From Branchiostoma floridae (taxonomy: Eukaryota; Chordata; Leptocardii; Amphioxiformes; Branchiostomatidae), in assembly GCF_000003815.2 (NCBI RefSeq), contig NC_049991.1, positions 2,684,570 through 2,748,569 on the forward strand: a DNA stretch of 64,000 bases, read 5' to 3'. The notes under the pieces were generated by a model. The model ran no database searches. It was given only the letters and a program-made list of their open reading frames with translations, and had not been told where the DNA came from. Of the stretch, positions 26,901 to 36,730 are shown in pieces. Numbering within the stretch: position 1 is the stretch's first letter; the number at the start of each line of letters is the position of its first letter. A program made the translations under genes and the position numbers.

Positions 26901-29900
26901 GGAACCAGTTGAGTGTCGCGCAGTGATCCGGTTTTTGTATTTGAAAGGACGCACACCAAAGAAGACTTTTGATGAAATAAATGAAACTTATGGTGATGAT
27001 GCCCCATCATATGACCTTGTAAAACGCTGGCATCCTGAATTCAAACGTGGCCGGAAGTCTGTGGAAACAGCTCCCAGACCTGGTCGTCCCTCTTCTGCCA
27101 TTGATGAGGCATCTGTTGGAGGACCAACCTGGGGTGTCCTACAAAAACGGTGTCCAGAGCTGCATCAAACGATGGGAGAAATGCATAACTCTGGGTGATT
27201 CCTATGAAGAGAATGACTAATATCTGTGCCAAGTTTCATTAATCTCCTGCTATGGAAAATGGGACAGGGCCATTACTTCTTGCACGCCCCTCGTAACGTC
27301 TAAACAGGTGGCACATGACCTTTTTCTGTAAATCTTAGAATCTTTGCATTGGTTCTATTTTCATGATTTTCAAGGTGCCCCCCCCCCCCTCCACTTTGTT
27401 TGAAATATGTTTGTTCAGTGCTGCGGAGTAATTTCAAATACAAAAGAAAAATACTGCAAAAAGCTGCTTTTGACCCCCTACCTTGAACTAAAACTAGAAA
27501 TTTGACATTTTTGCAAAAATGCAGAATGTTTTCCCTCTTGCCTTGTGTCAAGCTACTCACATACAATACTATACCTTTAGGCTTGTCCCAAAGTAGTCCC
27601 CAAAAGAAAAGGATTTGGACCATGAATGGGGGTTTCTGAGTAGCCTGATGCTGTGATAGCCATTTCTGGTAGACAGCCCAGGTAGGTAGGCCTGGTACAC
27701 AGCCCAGCCTTTTCCTTAAACCTTTTCTGCTAGGGGGAAGAAAGAAAAAGAACACTGAAACAGTATGTTTTGAGTTTACACCTTGTTCTTACCTGTGATT
27801 GGTTGACACCACAGGAAGAGGTCGGGTGGTTCTTCGCTACGCGGGACCGCGGCGCTAGAGGGCATGAGTCGGCAGCAGCAGGCCCCGGAGTCCAAGCTCG
27901 TAGCGCCGCCGTGTGACAAGTCTGACAAATCCGACGCCTCTTCTGTGGGTACGGGTCCGTACGTTACTACGCCTGATGACAGCGAGTCGGCTATGTCGCC
28001 ATCTATTGTCTCATCAGGTAGGTTTTCACTTGGAGGTGTGGAGCCTTGTTTTTTTAACACAAACATGTTTGAAATTTTTTTTTATAAGGTAGGTCAAAAG
28101 TGTTTTTTTTTTATTGAGTACATGTAGGTATACAGATAAGCAGGCCCTGGAGGTTTGGCCCTAAATTGTTCTTACAGTCACATTACTAGACGTATATTAC
28201 ATTACTGGCATATTTTTAAGCCATTCGTCTTTGTCATTTCTTGTTAAGAATACGTTAAAGCTTTTAAAGTACATCGGATACAAATTGTGTATGAGTGGAT
28301 CTGGAGACAGTTATTTCTAATGTCACGTATTTAGAATAACATTAACAGATTCAAAAAACAATTTATAAGTTCAATAATCTTAGGATATACAATGTTGCAC
28401 TTCTTGCAGCCTTTCTTTGTCATTCTAAAGGTGGGGTCACACCTGCATATATATTTAAGTTCGTATGAGGCGCGCATGGGAGTATTTGCCTCCACCAGGC
28501 TCCACAGGTCGCTGTAAAAATAATAGAAATTGGACAAACATAAACAGGTATCATGTCGGACGAGTTAGCTGGGTCGCTAGCCATACTTCTCGGTCAGCTA
28601 ACTCATCTGGCATGTTATGTATCTATATTTGTCCAAATCGTACTATTTTTCCCGCGAACTGTGGAGCCTGGTAGAGACTAAGAGCTTCATACGCACCTCA
28701 AACGGACTTCAATATATACGCATGTGTGACCCCACCTTAAGAAAACCTTTTCCCCCCACAGTGCCCCCATCAGAGGTTGACATATCGGAGAGGTCTTCAC
28801 TAGGAGGAGAGGTGACCACACCTGAGACACCTGCGGTAGGTTCCGCCCAGGTGTCGTCCATCGGTACACCTGGGATCACCCCCTCCTGTACCGTGGACGG
28901 GGACCTCAGTCAGCAGGACCCAGAGGTACCCAGAGTACTACTGGCCTCGGCAAACCGCTTCTTAGATAGTAGTGCATGTCTAGATGCATATGCCTTAAAG
29001 CTTCCCTAATGTCAAATTTTAGCATGCTGTTGGCTTGTACATTATAAGTGCTTGTGCACAGCAGGAAGGAAGTTTTACAATAAGCAAAGTGCATAATAGT
29101 ATATCAAGCACTGCAGGGATTGCAATACTCTATGCATGACTGCTTATGATAAAGTGTTCCTTTATGTAACTTGCATTTTTAGTTTAGGATTGAATTTGAC
29201 AGGGATTTCTTAGTACAATAGGGATACAAATGTAGTTATACAGGCTTTACCCTAGTTGAATGGTGCCTTTCCTTCCAAGAGTTTTGTTTTACGTTGTTGA
29301 GCTAAGTCGTTGTTACAATGATTGGACCAGTTCACCGAAGTAGCGTTTCTGAAGCGTAGAGCTGTCAATCGAAGCAGCCCTTTCCTTTCTCTTTCCCTTT
29401 AACTGATGTTTTGAGCCTCTCAGCTTCAAAACAAGCTACATGACCCCTTTCCTTTAAACAGATGTCCTGAAAGAACTTCTCTCTCTCTTCATTTTCACTT
29501 GAACCAAAGAATGGTTCTCTAATACACACTTCTTTATGTGACTCACTTACACTTCCAGTAGACATTTCCCTCACTCTAATAACGCACTAACAAGGTGGCT
29601 GGTAAACACAAGTTTGGCTTAAGTTTTCACACATGCATGAGCACATTATAATGGGGTGAATTAGTGCACTATAATCATAATATGGTTGAAACATAAGTCA
29701 CTTTTTCTTGACAATGTTTGTCAACAGTTCTTTGTTATGAAAATAAAACATGTTTTTGTTTTACATTTTGGATGGTTAAAGTGAAGACACTGTGAGGAAT
29801 AGTGGCTTTTGTAAAACTGTTGTAATGCACTGGTGCTTTGTAATGTAATGTGAATGTACATTGTAGCTGCTAGATAGTCCTCCCTACTTGCCATACTGTA

Positions 29901-32900
29901 CATGAATGGTCTAACATTATGTAAGATCATTGGCAAATTTATGCCAAGCAACAAGACTATCAAATCAGAGAATTGCTTATTTCTTTGATTGAAAAAAATC
30001 TTACTTATCTTCAGATCTCACTCATAAGAAGGAATTTCAAAGTGTAATTTCCACTGCTGATGTAACCATCTATTCTTGCAGCATAATATGTTGACTTAAA
30101 ACAGTATGAGTGAATCATAAAATTCTGAAAAGATCAAATTTCGTCAGAAGCAAAATTGCATGTTTCTGGACCATTCATGTATGGCTGGATGCACTTGGAG
30201 GCTGACCATAACACTTCTACACAATCATGCATGAACCATTGTGGAGCCGTGTTCGTGACTAACGTTTGCATGTTGCCCCCTGTGTCCCCAGGGAAGCTCT
30301 TACAACACCGCTCCTGACGCCTCCTCGCCCCTCTCCCTCCCCACCACACCTCTGTCTCCTTTCGAACCCTCCCACAGGCCCCTTCCCAAGATGCTTCAGC
30401 TCTCTACCCATGATGCTCTGCAAGAGGCTTCCCAAAGCACCAAGCAGGACCTCGACATCTCCCCCTATTCGGACGCCTCCGAAAATCCCTGTCACGATTT
30501 CGATCATTTCAGTCCTAAAAATCATCCCAACTCTTTGGCTATCATCTCAAACCAAGTGGCAACCTTAGCATCTGAGGAGGACCCTCTCTCTCCGTCCTCG
30601 CACAAAGACGCTGGCCCTGTGGGGATTTTTCTCGAAAACATTCCATACGCGGACTGCTCCTCGGCCGGGTCCGGTACCCCCCAGGGCGCGGCAGACGATA
30701 ACAAAGACACCCAGCCCCCGAAATTCGGCCCGCACATATTCGCGAAGCTTGGTCCGCCTCTGGTCGCTCGATTGGCCTTTGAAAACGAAAAACCTGCCAG
30801 CGACAGATGCACCCTCCCCGAGGGAGACTGTCGTCCCGACAACGGTTCTCCGAAAGAGTCCCTCCCCTCTCCTTCCTCCCCCTCTCCTGTCTATAGTGAA
30901 GCACTAAGTCAGGTTCCGTTTGCGGAGGGGCATGGGCAGAAGGACACACCTGAGGAACAGGTGTCTGCAGGTGCTACTAGCCAGGTGTGCATCGAGCTGG
31001 CTTGCCTTGTGTCCGACTGTGTGTGTGTGTTGTGTGTAGCATGTAGACAGGGCCGTCTTGTCTCCTAGTACAACAGTACCAGTACTGACCTCCTTTTAAC
31101 CTTCTGAGCTTACTCTTGTGTTCCTGTGAAACTGAAAGGATGCTTCTGCATGGTCCAGATATCCTCTGTAGTTTTACACAGAGATGGTTTGTCTAGTATG
31201 CCTTTGTTTCATACTTTCTTTGCCATGTACATGTAGTATTCTTTTCGTATTCCATGGCAAATCGTGTTTTAGGATTCTTTGTCCTATCTTAACAAGAGAG
31301 GAGTCTGAGGGTTTGTTTGCCAATACAAAAGTTTTTAGCACTTTTATTCCTTATCCTTTAGACATGGCCTGCAGTGTGCCTCTTGTTGTTTTATTTCCAG
31401 AGTCTTGTACGTAATATCTACTAGAAGTGACTTGTCCATTGCCAGGGTTTTTACCAGCACAGTTGAATGTAGAGGCCCACTGCATTGTGATTTGTATCCC
31501 CTATGCTGTGATTTGGGGGCTTTACGTTGTGTTAAAACAAGCGTAGGGTACTTTTCTGCTGTTTTGTAACAAAGGTACAAGAAATGTTGGCAATATTTCA
31601 TGAAATTTGGCCCTTGAAATGCTGGAAGAAACATTTTTCGGGGGAGGATGCCCCCTGAACCCCCTACAATGCTCACACCTGGGCTGTTTGCCACCAGGCT
31701 TTGGCTACTAAGATGCACCCTACACTGTGAAAAAATCCTGGCAAAAACCCTGATTGCCTCTCTAAAACTTAAATGGAGTGCTTCTCATGTTATTTACAAG
31801 GTAGAAGAGTCAAGAGTGTATCTTTGCGATAGATATATGTGTGTTAATGCTAATAAGTTCTTCCCACCCCTCCAACAGGATCCGGAAAACAGACCAGGTC
31901 CCTCTGGCACCAACTTGAAGTCGTTTGTGGTACCGGGATCAGAGGGGCACAAGGGCGCCGCGGCCGCGCCAAGAGACTACGATTACGTCGTCATTCACGA
32001 AGAGAGCCATGGGGATGACGAAGGGAGCGAAAATGACGACGATGAAGAGAATGAAACAGATGGTAAAGTTCTTTGTGACAGACACCTGTCATTTTAAATG
32101 AGAAATCGTTACAGATGTTATCTCACTGCACTTGGGGCACCGGCGCGGCACTGCGGGGTCGTTTACTGCAGCACTGTTGTGTTATATTTTGCTGATTTTT
32201 TTATAATTTGTGTATTGCATAATACGAAAAAGTTTGACTAAGAAGACAACAAAATACACAAAACGTAAGAAAATTTGTTCTTTATCTCTGAAATTCGTTG
32301 AGTAATCTTTTGAACCCCGCTGTGTCGCACCAGTGCCCCAAGTGCAGTGAGATATCACCTTTACTCAACAATTCAAAGAGTCAGCTAACCAATAGGTTAT
32401 TTGAAGTGTCTTTTAATTTGGTGTAACCTAGAGGACAACTTCATAATCTTGACTAAATCATATCTCATAATGTTTGTAGTTAGTATAACATCTAGATTAC
32501 ACCTAACTATAACCTGGACATTGTAACGACAATGACCATGACAGAGACAACTGACAACATTCAAAAATACTTGTGCTTTGCATGTTCTGTTTTTTTTTAT
32601 CTGACTTTTTATCTGGTTGTGCAAGGTTTTCAGGAGGGCTGAGCATGTGGACTGTCTGCATTTTGACAATATTAACGTTTCTGTAGAGGCTGGTGTATTC
32701 GCTGTCCTTTTTTTGCTGCTGGCATGACATGAATGTAGTTGTACATGATGCAGACTGTTTGGAAATATAATTGGCAGGGCTCAAAATACCTTAGTCGTGT
32801 TTTTTGCAATGTGTTACTCTTGATACCAAGAGTGCGCTGTAAAACGTGAAATATTTGCAGTGGTTTTCTTCATGGTTTTCATGAGAACGTCATACCATGA

Positions 32901-35900
32901 AACCAAGACCCTCTGAATATGTACAATGTATGTTTTTATTACCACCAGTACTATAGAGCCAAAGTGTTTCAACTGTAAGACAGAAATGCAGCGAAAACCT
33001 CATTTTCCATCTTGCTAAGAAATAAAAGCCTGCAAAAGCAAATGCGTTTACAAGTAATTGTTTTGGCTTGCCAAATCTTCAGTTTGCTAATATTCTTTCT
33101 GCGATTTCGAAAATCATTCAGAATCTGCAAGTTGCAATTTGGGTATTCTGAGCCCTGCAGACAGATATTGTTGACAGAGATGATGACTGTGACCCAGAAT
33201 GCATGTGTTTCTCACACTTTTACATGTCATTCACTCATATTCAGTCACTTTCAATCACTTCCAAAAGACAGCCAGGCTGAATTTCAGACAGACACCTGTA
33301 AAAGAATATTGAAAAAAAGATGGACTTTCTACCAGGGATTTCATCTTCCAGCATGATAAACAATTTTCTTCACTACCAAGACAGACAATTTGCTTACAAT
33401 TTTAAACAGAACTAGTATGTTACAAAGATAGTCACATTAATTTGACATTTGTAGACAACAGAACTTCTACACAATCCACCAATCAAAGGGTAGGCGACGG
33501 CTCTTTTTAGACTTCTTTTTAAGACATTTTGCCAAGATTTCCATTTTGTCAGGTTTGCTTTCTGTGTACTGGCCTTTTCTCTGTTGGCAATTGTGAGTAG
33601 AAACATACATTTTTGTACAATGCACATTACTGTGGTATGTGCAAAGTTTGTGTAGTAAGTTGGTAAGTTCACACTAAGAGTTGACAAAATAGAAAGGCAA
33701 ACAAAAATGCTTGAAAGATGTCAAAATTGAGCCATGAGCCTAACCTCTGGTTGGAGAGTAACACATACAGGGGTCTAGCCAGCGTCCGTTTTCCCGTCAA
33801 TTGACGGAAATTTGCTGCGTCTGACGGAAAAATTTTAAAACCAATCCGTCAACCTTGACGGACAAAAATCCTTGGTGGAAGCCACGGGCGGCTTGGGGAC
33901 GCCGTCCACGGCGGTGAAAGCCACACACTGTTTGTTTTGCTATTACTATGATTGTTGCCAATGTGTGTCGGCGCTCTTTTGAATACGATAATCTCATTAA
34001 AACTGGTTTTTCAAGGTCTCAATGGCAACATTTACCACTTTGTAGTGTCATAGGGAAAATTAATTTTCGCGGTTTTCACGACGATTGGAATTGGCTGACG
34101 GAAAAAAAATTCGAGCTGGCTAGAGCCCTGTTAGAGAGTAACACATATACCTGCGCACACACACACACAGACACGCACACACAAATACAGGCATATCTGA
34201 GTGTGAGAAGCCCATGTGTCTGTGCCATGGCGTGCATCTGTACCTGTAGTGTGTGACTCTGTGTCGTCTCTCTCTTCTCTCTACACAGAGTCTCTACCTC
34301 CTGAACCCCACATGGCACCGGTAACATCACACTTTCTTCTCATGTCCCATTTTTACTTCATTTGTAGTCATTTTCATTCATAATCTGAATGCACTGTAGT
34401 GATATTTATTAATTTGTAGTATAGAATCCACGATTTACCCGGTAGTTTTGTTTGAATCCATCCATTTTAGTTGTAGTGGTGATTTAACAAAGTTGAATTT
34501 GATATGATTTTGACATAACAAATTAAAGTCTGACCAACAAATGTCTGTGCGAATGTATAGCAACCCAAATTTCCCCCAAATGGTTTTGAATTAACATTTT
34601 AACAGCCGTTTCTTGGGCAGACCGTGGTTTGGAACATGGAAAGTCTCTAGATTCCTACTTTTTTTTGTAACAACACTGTTAATTAGTCTCTATACTGTCT
34701 CCTCCAAGCTATTTTCAAACTTGGACAGAATTTGGAAATGGTGGAGATGTCTTTGTTTTAAGTCAGTCTGATTATACAGCAAGCACATGATAAGGCAACA
34801 CTTACTTGAATATGTTGATGACATCTACGCGTGCATCAATTCTATCTGGTTGTGTCTGGTTCTAAAGAACATGTCCAAAATAAGGTTTTTGCCTGTATTG
34901 TAAATCGTATAAAAAAGCTGCAAAGCAAGCAAATGTATGCCGGGTATTGCTAAAGATAGACTGCAACGGATACTAATGTTACGTGTGTAAAATGCCAATT
35001 CTAAAGTCAATGAAGATTTCAAAGAACAAAAGTAAAGAGTTTGTATACGCATGTCAGTCATTTTTCAACCTTCCTGACCGCTTAGAATGAAGCCACCTTT
35101 TCCCCAACTTTTGTTGTCAATTGAATTGATTTTTGGGTGCCAATGAGATGTCATCCATATGGCAGTATCCATAACACAATCAGCTCAAGTTTTTCAAATC
35201 AAAGATCAATCCAAGAGACTTTGTATGTTCCGTACCTCCATTTATGGTTGTGTGTGTAGTGTGGTGTATCCTGACTGTCCCTGTACCCCCCTCCCCCCAT
35301 GTTGTCTGTGTTAGCATGTGGAGCTGAAACCTGATGATGTACATGTGCACATCCCTGACCTGACTGACTGACAAGTTAAGTGTACGTCACGTGTGCATTC
35401 CCTCTGCCTGTAGGCCTGTCTGCAAGCTGCGACAAGTGACACTGCTCTTTCTTTACACCCCCTTTCTGCTAGACAACGATCGCTGAGTGACTGTACATCA
35501 ACGAAAATTGTATTTTTGTTACTCTTGATTTCAGAATTTGAATATGATGCACAATGCAGCTGCATATTTTCTAAAGACAACAAGACACTTTAAACGTGGA
35601 GTTCCTTCAGCAATCTGTCAAATCTTTTGTCGCTCTGCAGTTGCAGCGTCTAGTAGAAAGGGGGCGTTAGTGACTTGACTGACATTTAGAGTGTGCCTAG
35701 ACTGTAGGACAGGAGAGGAAACTTGGAGAGATTGTAAAAAAAATGGGCCTACCTTGGGCTTACCTGCCAAAACATCTGGAATTGTTTGTTTTGAGTGGGC
35801 AGGTCAGAAATACATGAGTCTCAGTATGTTTGAACCTGGCATTGATGCATATCTGCCATTTTCTGCTGACTTAACACTGGTGTTTGTAGTGTAGCAGTTA

Positions 35901-36730
35901 TTTCTGCTACCTACTAATTGGCACTTAAATATTTCCTATTAATTAATGCTAAGTTCTTGCCATTACCATTTTATTTGATATTGCCAAAGATGATAACTTA
36001 GTGATATAAGGGATAGATAGAGTAACTGTTAAGTCTTTGATTTGCATGGACTTCTGTTAGACCTAGTTGAACGTGTTGTTGTATTCCTTGCTATGTTTGT
36101 GTTTTAATCTTATGTGTGTGTTTTAATCTCATTAACCCTACATGTACATGTAATCCCCTGACCAGTGACTGTGTGTGTATGTAGTCTGTTGTAGTGTGTG
36201 TTCAACCCTTCATGGCACTGTATTGCATCTTAAGCAACTTCTTCAGTTTCAATCTAAATGTAGATTCTCAAAAAAGCAATAGATTACTCAGTATGTACCA
36301 CTATGCATGAAGCAATTAGTCTCTAATTTCCTTTTCACAACTTGGCATTGATAGTAGTCAAGTCAAAGTTCTGCATGTTAATTATGTAGATGGAGGGAAT
36401 AAGGATGTACAATTTATTTAAAATGGCAGTCTACAAGAAACTTACCACAGGGATGCGTTTTCTCTCTCCCGTGTAGACTTTGAAGGCCCAGCCATACGAG
36501 TCCCCCCCATCGGTGTGATGCGCGATGCCGAAGCCATGGACATCCCCGCGTCCGACAAGACCTCCATGGATAACGGCTGCGTGGAGCTCTCGCTTCCCGG
36601 CACCCCGCTGTCCAGCGACAGCTCGCGCAGCGGGAACAGCGTGAGCAGCACGCGCCAGCTCCTGAGCACGCCCAGTAACGTGCAACTGGAGGAGGAAGAA
36701 GAGACCAACATCTCGCCACTGCTGGCATGA
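11161..36730 (+). CDS. MGRN1: Mahogunin-type RING E3 ubiquitin ligase (MGRN1/RNF157), 5' end missing
   Basis: Eighteen exons join in phase: 11161-11279, 11827-11915, 18320-18478, 19112-19229, 19751-19817, 20789-20841, 21024-21071, 21248-21316, 23530-23641, 24068-24115, 24451-24539, 25743-25860, 26426-26531, 27815-28017, 28762-28925, 30292-30984, 31879-32062, 36477-36730. They give about 897 residues. The N-terminal domain (FIMGGERFDTTQPEAYLFGE, then LVNIRKDSLRLVR) and a C3HC4 RING (CVICMSDIRDTLILPC...CPICRQPFRALLQ) are diagnostic of the MGRN1/RNF157 family. These cytosolic E3 ligases carry a PPxY-like site C-terminal to the RING, here IPPGYE in exon 25743-25860. The first coding exon (about 30 residues in relatives, by recall) is absent, so it lies upstream of the window or was missed. 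The Ser/Pro/acidic C-terminal half is much longer than I recall for vertebrate relatives. Whether it is orthologous to MGRN1, RNF157 or both cannot be settled here. Confidence 0.93.
11440..11620 (-). mobile_element. tRNA-derived SINE (intron of MGRN1)
   Basis: Read on the minus strand, a tRNA-like head has an A-box-like TGACCAAGTGG and a B-box-like GAGTTTGATCCCC about 45 nt apart. Anticodon and aminoacyl-stem pairing is not intact, so it is a SINE head and not a tRNA gene. Confidence 0.5.
12172..12496. mobile_element. Non-autonomous hAT-like element, CGGGCAAGT-word family
   Basis: Begins CAGGGATAAACAAGTCC and ends GGACAAGT...CAACCCTG, with GTTGC on both sides (12167-12171 and 12497-12501). 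Both ends carry repeated (C)GGGCAAGT and its complement ACTTGCCCG. Confidence 0.75.
12880..13069. mobile_element. MITE with TACTGTAAATG ends (copy 2)
   Basis: TACTGTAAATGCATTTAAGT at the left is mirrored by GCATTTCCAGTA at the right. The interior repeats GTGGTTTTAAGTTCG. It abuts a stray TTTCGAGCCCTG end of the hAT-like type at about 13070-13081. Confidence 0.6.
13435..13807. mobile_element. Non-autonomous hAT-like element, GGTGCACC-word family (copy 4)
   Basis: Starts CAGGGCTCGAAATACTGG, ends ATTTCGAGCCCTG, flanked by ATGTA on both sides (13430-13434 and 13808-13812). This is the most complete member of the family in the window. Confidence 0.8.
13808..18319. other. MGRN1 intron DNA with a minisatellite and no gene
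   Basis: Long intron between exons 11827-11915 and 18320-18478. Open frames such as the 137-codon one at 16596 have no family resemblance and AT-rich codon use. A degenerate minisatellite lies at 15992-16290 and an ACTG-rich patch at about 15260-15390. Confidence 0.5.
15992..16290. repeat. Degenerate minisatellite, about 50-bp unit
   Basis: About five imperfect copies of a unit containing GGGCTGGTCCATTTCATGAT followed by GGAGAAGGGTTGTGGCATG. Lies in the second visible MGRN1 intron. Confidence 0.7.
19854..20221. mobile_element. hAT-like element with TAGTGGTGCG ends, AGGTCCGGA words
   Basis: Terminal inverted repeats TAGTGGTGCGTACCTAAA / TTTAGGTACGCACCACTA are flanked by an exact 8-bp duplication GGAGTGCT (19846-19853 and 20222-20229). 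The subterminal parts repeat CAGGTCCGGA-type words. It starts only 36 bp after the donor of MGRN1 exon 19751-19817. Confidence 0.8.
20236..20425 (+). mobile_element. tRNA-derived SINE (intron of MGRN1)
   Basis: A degenerate tRNA-like head (CAACAGGGCGTTTGGCTC...GGGTTCTAATC) is followed by a body with TTGGGAAAGGCATGCTACACG. The body motif is shared with the SINE at 60886-61010 (reverse). It sits directly beside the TAGTGGTGCG element. Confidence 0.55.
21792..23099. mobile_element. Nested 1.3-kb hAT-like element carrying a CpG-rich promoter-like block
   Basis: Starts CAGGGCTCCAGACTAAC, ends GTCACGAGCCCTG, with GCAGT on both sides (21787-21791 and 23100-23104). The left subterminal zone repeats TTAGGAGC/GCTCCTAA and the right one GCGCATT/TGCGAC. 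Between about 22740 and 23000 the composition becomes CpG-rich, with ATGGCGG twice, a CCAAT box and a CTCGCGATTCGCGAG palindrome. No transposase domain was recognised in its frames. Confidence 0.72.
22740..23000. promoter_or_regulatory. Promoter-like CpG-rich block inside the nested element
   Basis: Two YY1-type AATGGCGGCC / AAATGGCGGC motifs, GCCAATGG (CCAAT box) and a CTCGCGATTCGCGAGA palindrome close to the TCTCGCGAGA promoter motif fall within about 150 bp of CpG-dense DNA in an otherwise AT-rich intron. Promoter activity is inference. Confidence 0.35.
23370..23480 (-). mobile_element. tRNA-derived SINE head (just upstream of the RING exons)
   Basis: On the minus strand, GTGGTTACTGGTTAGAG (A-box region) and GAGTTTGAATCCC (B box) are spaced as in tRNA-derived SINEs. 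No intact tRNA fold is seen. Confidence 0.5.
23530..24539 (+). CDS. MGRN1: MGRN1 RING-finger exons
   Basis: Exons 23530-23641, 24068-24115 and 24451-24539 encode the RING. CxxC is in CVIC, followed by LPCRHLCLCNGC and then NCPIC, all spaced as a C3HC4 finger. FRALLQMRAMRKK follows, as in other family members. All zinc ligands are present, so the ligase should be catalytically competent with its E2. Confidence 0.93.
24565..24812. mobile_element. Non-autonomous hAT-like element with an exact 8-bp duplication
   Basis: Ends CAGGGTTGTAGCCAGCC / GGCTGCAACCCTG, flanked by ATGTAGTG on both sides (24557-24564 and 24813-24820). Only 248 bp long. It carries the words GGACGG and CCGTCC at its right end. 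Confidence 0.8.
24890..25247. mobile_element. Old, decayed GGTGCACC-word element
   Basis: Order and spacing of GAGCTGTGCACC, TTCTTGACATTTAAG, TTTGCACC and a TTGAGCCCTG end match the intact copies at 8489 and 13435, but most words are mutated. Confidence 0.5.
25262..25690. mobile_element. hAT-like element with TAGGGCTGGGTAC ends, AGGTCCGG words
   Basis: TAGGGCTGGGTACC at the left and GATACCCAGCCCTA at the right are flanked by CTCACAAT / CTCACGAT (7 of 8 matching). The interior has many CAGGTCCAGGTCCGG repeats near the left end and ACCGGTCC / GGTACC at the right. It shares its word with the element at 19854 but not its termini. Confidence 0.75.
26714..27295 (+). mobile_element. Internally deleted mariner-type transposon
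   Basis: Terminal inverted repeats of about 30 bp (CGAGGGGCGTGCAAGAAGTA at the left, its complement at the right) are flanked by TA. At about 580 bp it is far shorter than a full mariner (about 1.3 kb by recall). Lies in the MGRN1 intron after exon 26426-26531. Confidence 0.88.
26899..27232 (+). pseudogene. Broken mariner transposase: HTH N-terminus joined to the last residues
   Basis: Residues 1-75 match the DNA-binding HTH end of mariner/SETMAR-type transposases (FLYLKGRTPKKTFDEINETY, then VKRWHPEFKRGRKSVETAPR and PGRP). The catalytic DDD core is missing. After the deletion joint near 27120 the typical C-terminal peptide (RWEKCITLGDSYEEND-like) continues in another frame, so the open frame ends early. 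It cannot transpose itself. Confidence 0.85.
28426..28739. mobile_element. MITE with TAAGGTGGGGTCACAC ends
   Basis: TAAAGGTGGGGTCACACCTGC at the left is mirrored by GCATGTGTGACCCCACCTTA at the right, with inner mirrored segments (CGTATGAGGCGC / CATACGCACC). It ends 22 bp before MGRN1 exon 28762, so it contributes the branch-point side of that intron. Confidence 0.7.
30292..30984 (+). CDS. MGRN1: MGRN1 693-nt exon encoding a long disordered segment
   Basis: One 231-codon exon starts GSSYNTAPDASSPLSLPTTP. It is rich in Ser, Pro, Asp and Glu, with no domain I recognise. It starts and ends in phase 0, so skipping it would leave the frame intact. A second usable donor (GCAG/GTGCTA) at 30970 is close to the chosen one at 30984 (CCAG/GTGTGC). 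Confidence 0.8.
31443..31752. mobile_element. Non-autonomous hAT-like element (CAGGGTTTTTACCAG ends)
   Basis: CAGGGTTTTTACCAGC and CTGGCAAAAACCCTG form the ends, with ATTGC on both sides (31438-31442 and 31753-31757). Located just upstream of MGRN1 exon 31879. Confidence 0.75.
32114..32361. mobile_element. Foldback element, second copy of the TATCTCACTGCACTTGG family
   Basis: GTTATCTCACTGCACTTGGG at the left and CCCAAGTGCAGTGAGATATC at the right. The body aligns with the copy at 3464-3691, partly in inverted order. Confidence 0.65.
32775..33157. mobile_element. hAT-like element, TTGCAAxx words, no clear target duplication
   Basis: Starts CAGGGCTCAAAATACC and ends GGGTATTCTGAGCCCTG. The interior words resemble the element at 6950. 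Flanking pentamers do not match. Confidence 0.55.
33768..34130. mobile_element. Element with CAGGGGTCTAGCCAGC ends, TTGACGGA words and a 17-bp flank repeat
   Basis: Ends CAGGGGTCTAGCCAGC / GCTGGCTAGAGCCCTG. The flanks repeat a 17-mer, TTGGAGAGTAACACATA on the left (33751-33767) and TTAGAGAGTAACACATA on the right (34131-34147). The left and right zones repeat TTGACGGA/TCCGTCAA. A CA microsatellite starts just downstream (34158). Confidence 0.7.
34158..34192. repeat. Short CA-rich microsatellite
   Basis: Imperfect CACACACA tract next to the right flank of the TTGACGGA element and upstream of the possible alternative exon at 34289. Confidence 0.7.
34289..34320 (+). CDS. MGRN1: Possible alternative 32-nt MGRN1 exon that switches the C-terminal frame
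   Basis: TCTACACAG precedes the exon and GTAACA follows it. It accepts phase 1 from exon 31879-32062 and reads ESLPPEPHMAP, but ends in phase 0. The terminal exon at 36477 is then read in another frame (TLKAQPYESPPSV, stop) instead of the long DFEGPAIRVPPIG...SPLLA tail. Vertebrate MGRN1 is known for isoforms with alternative C-termini. Use of this exon is inference. Confidence 0.45.

Noticed and set aside
30259-30949. Minus-strand frames of 88-135 codons
   Set aside because: Antisense to the 693-nt MGRN1 exon, whose plus frame continues in phase from both neighbours.
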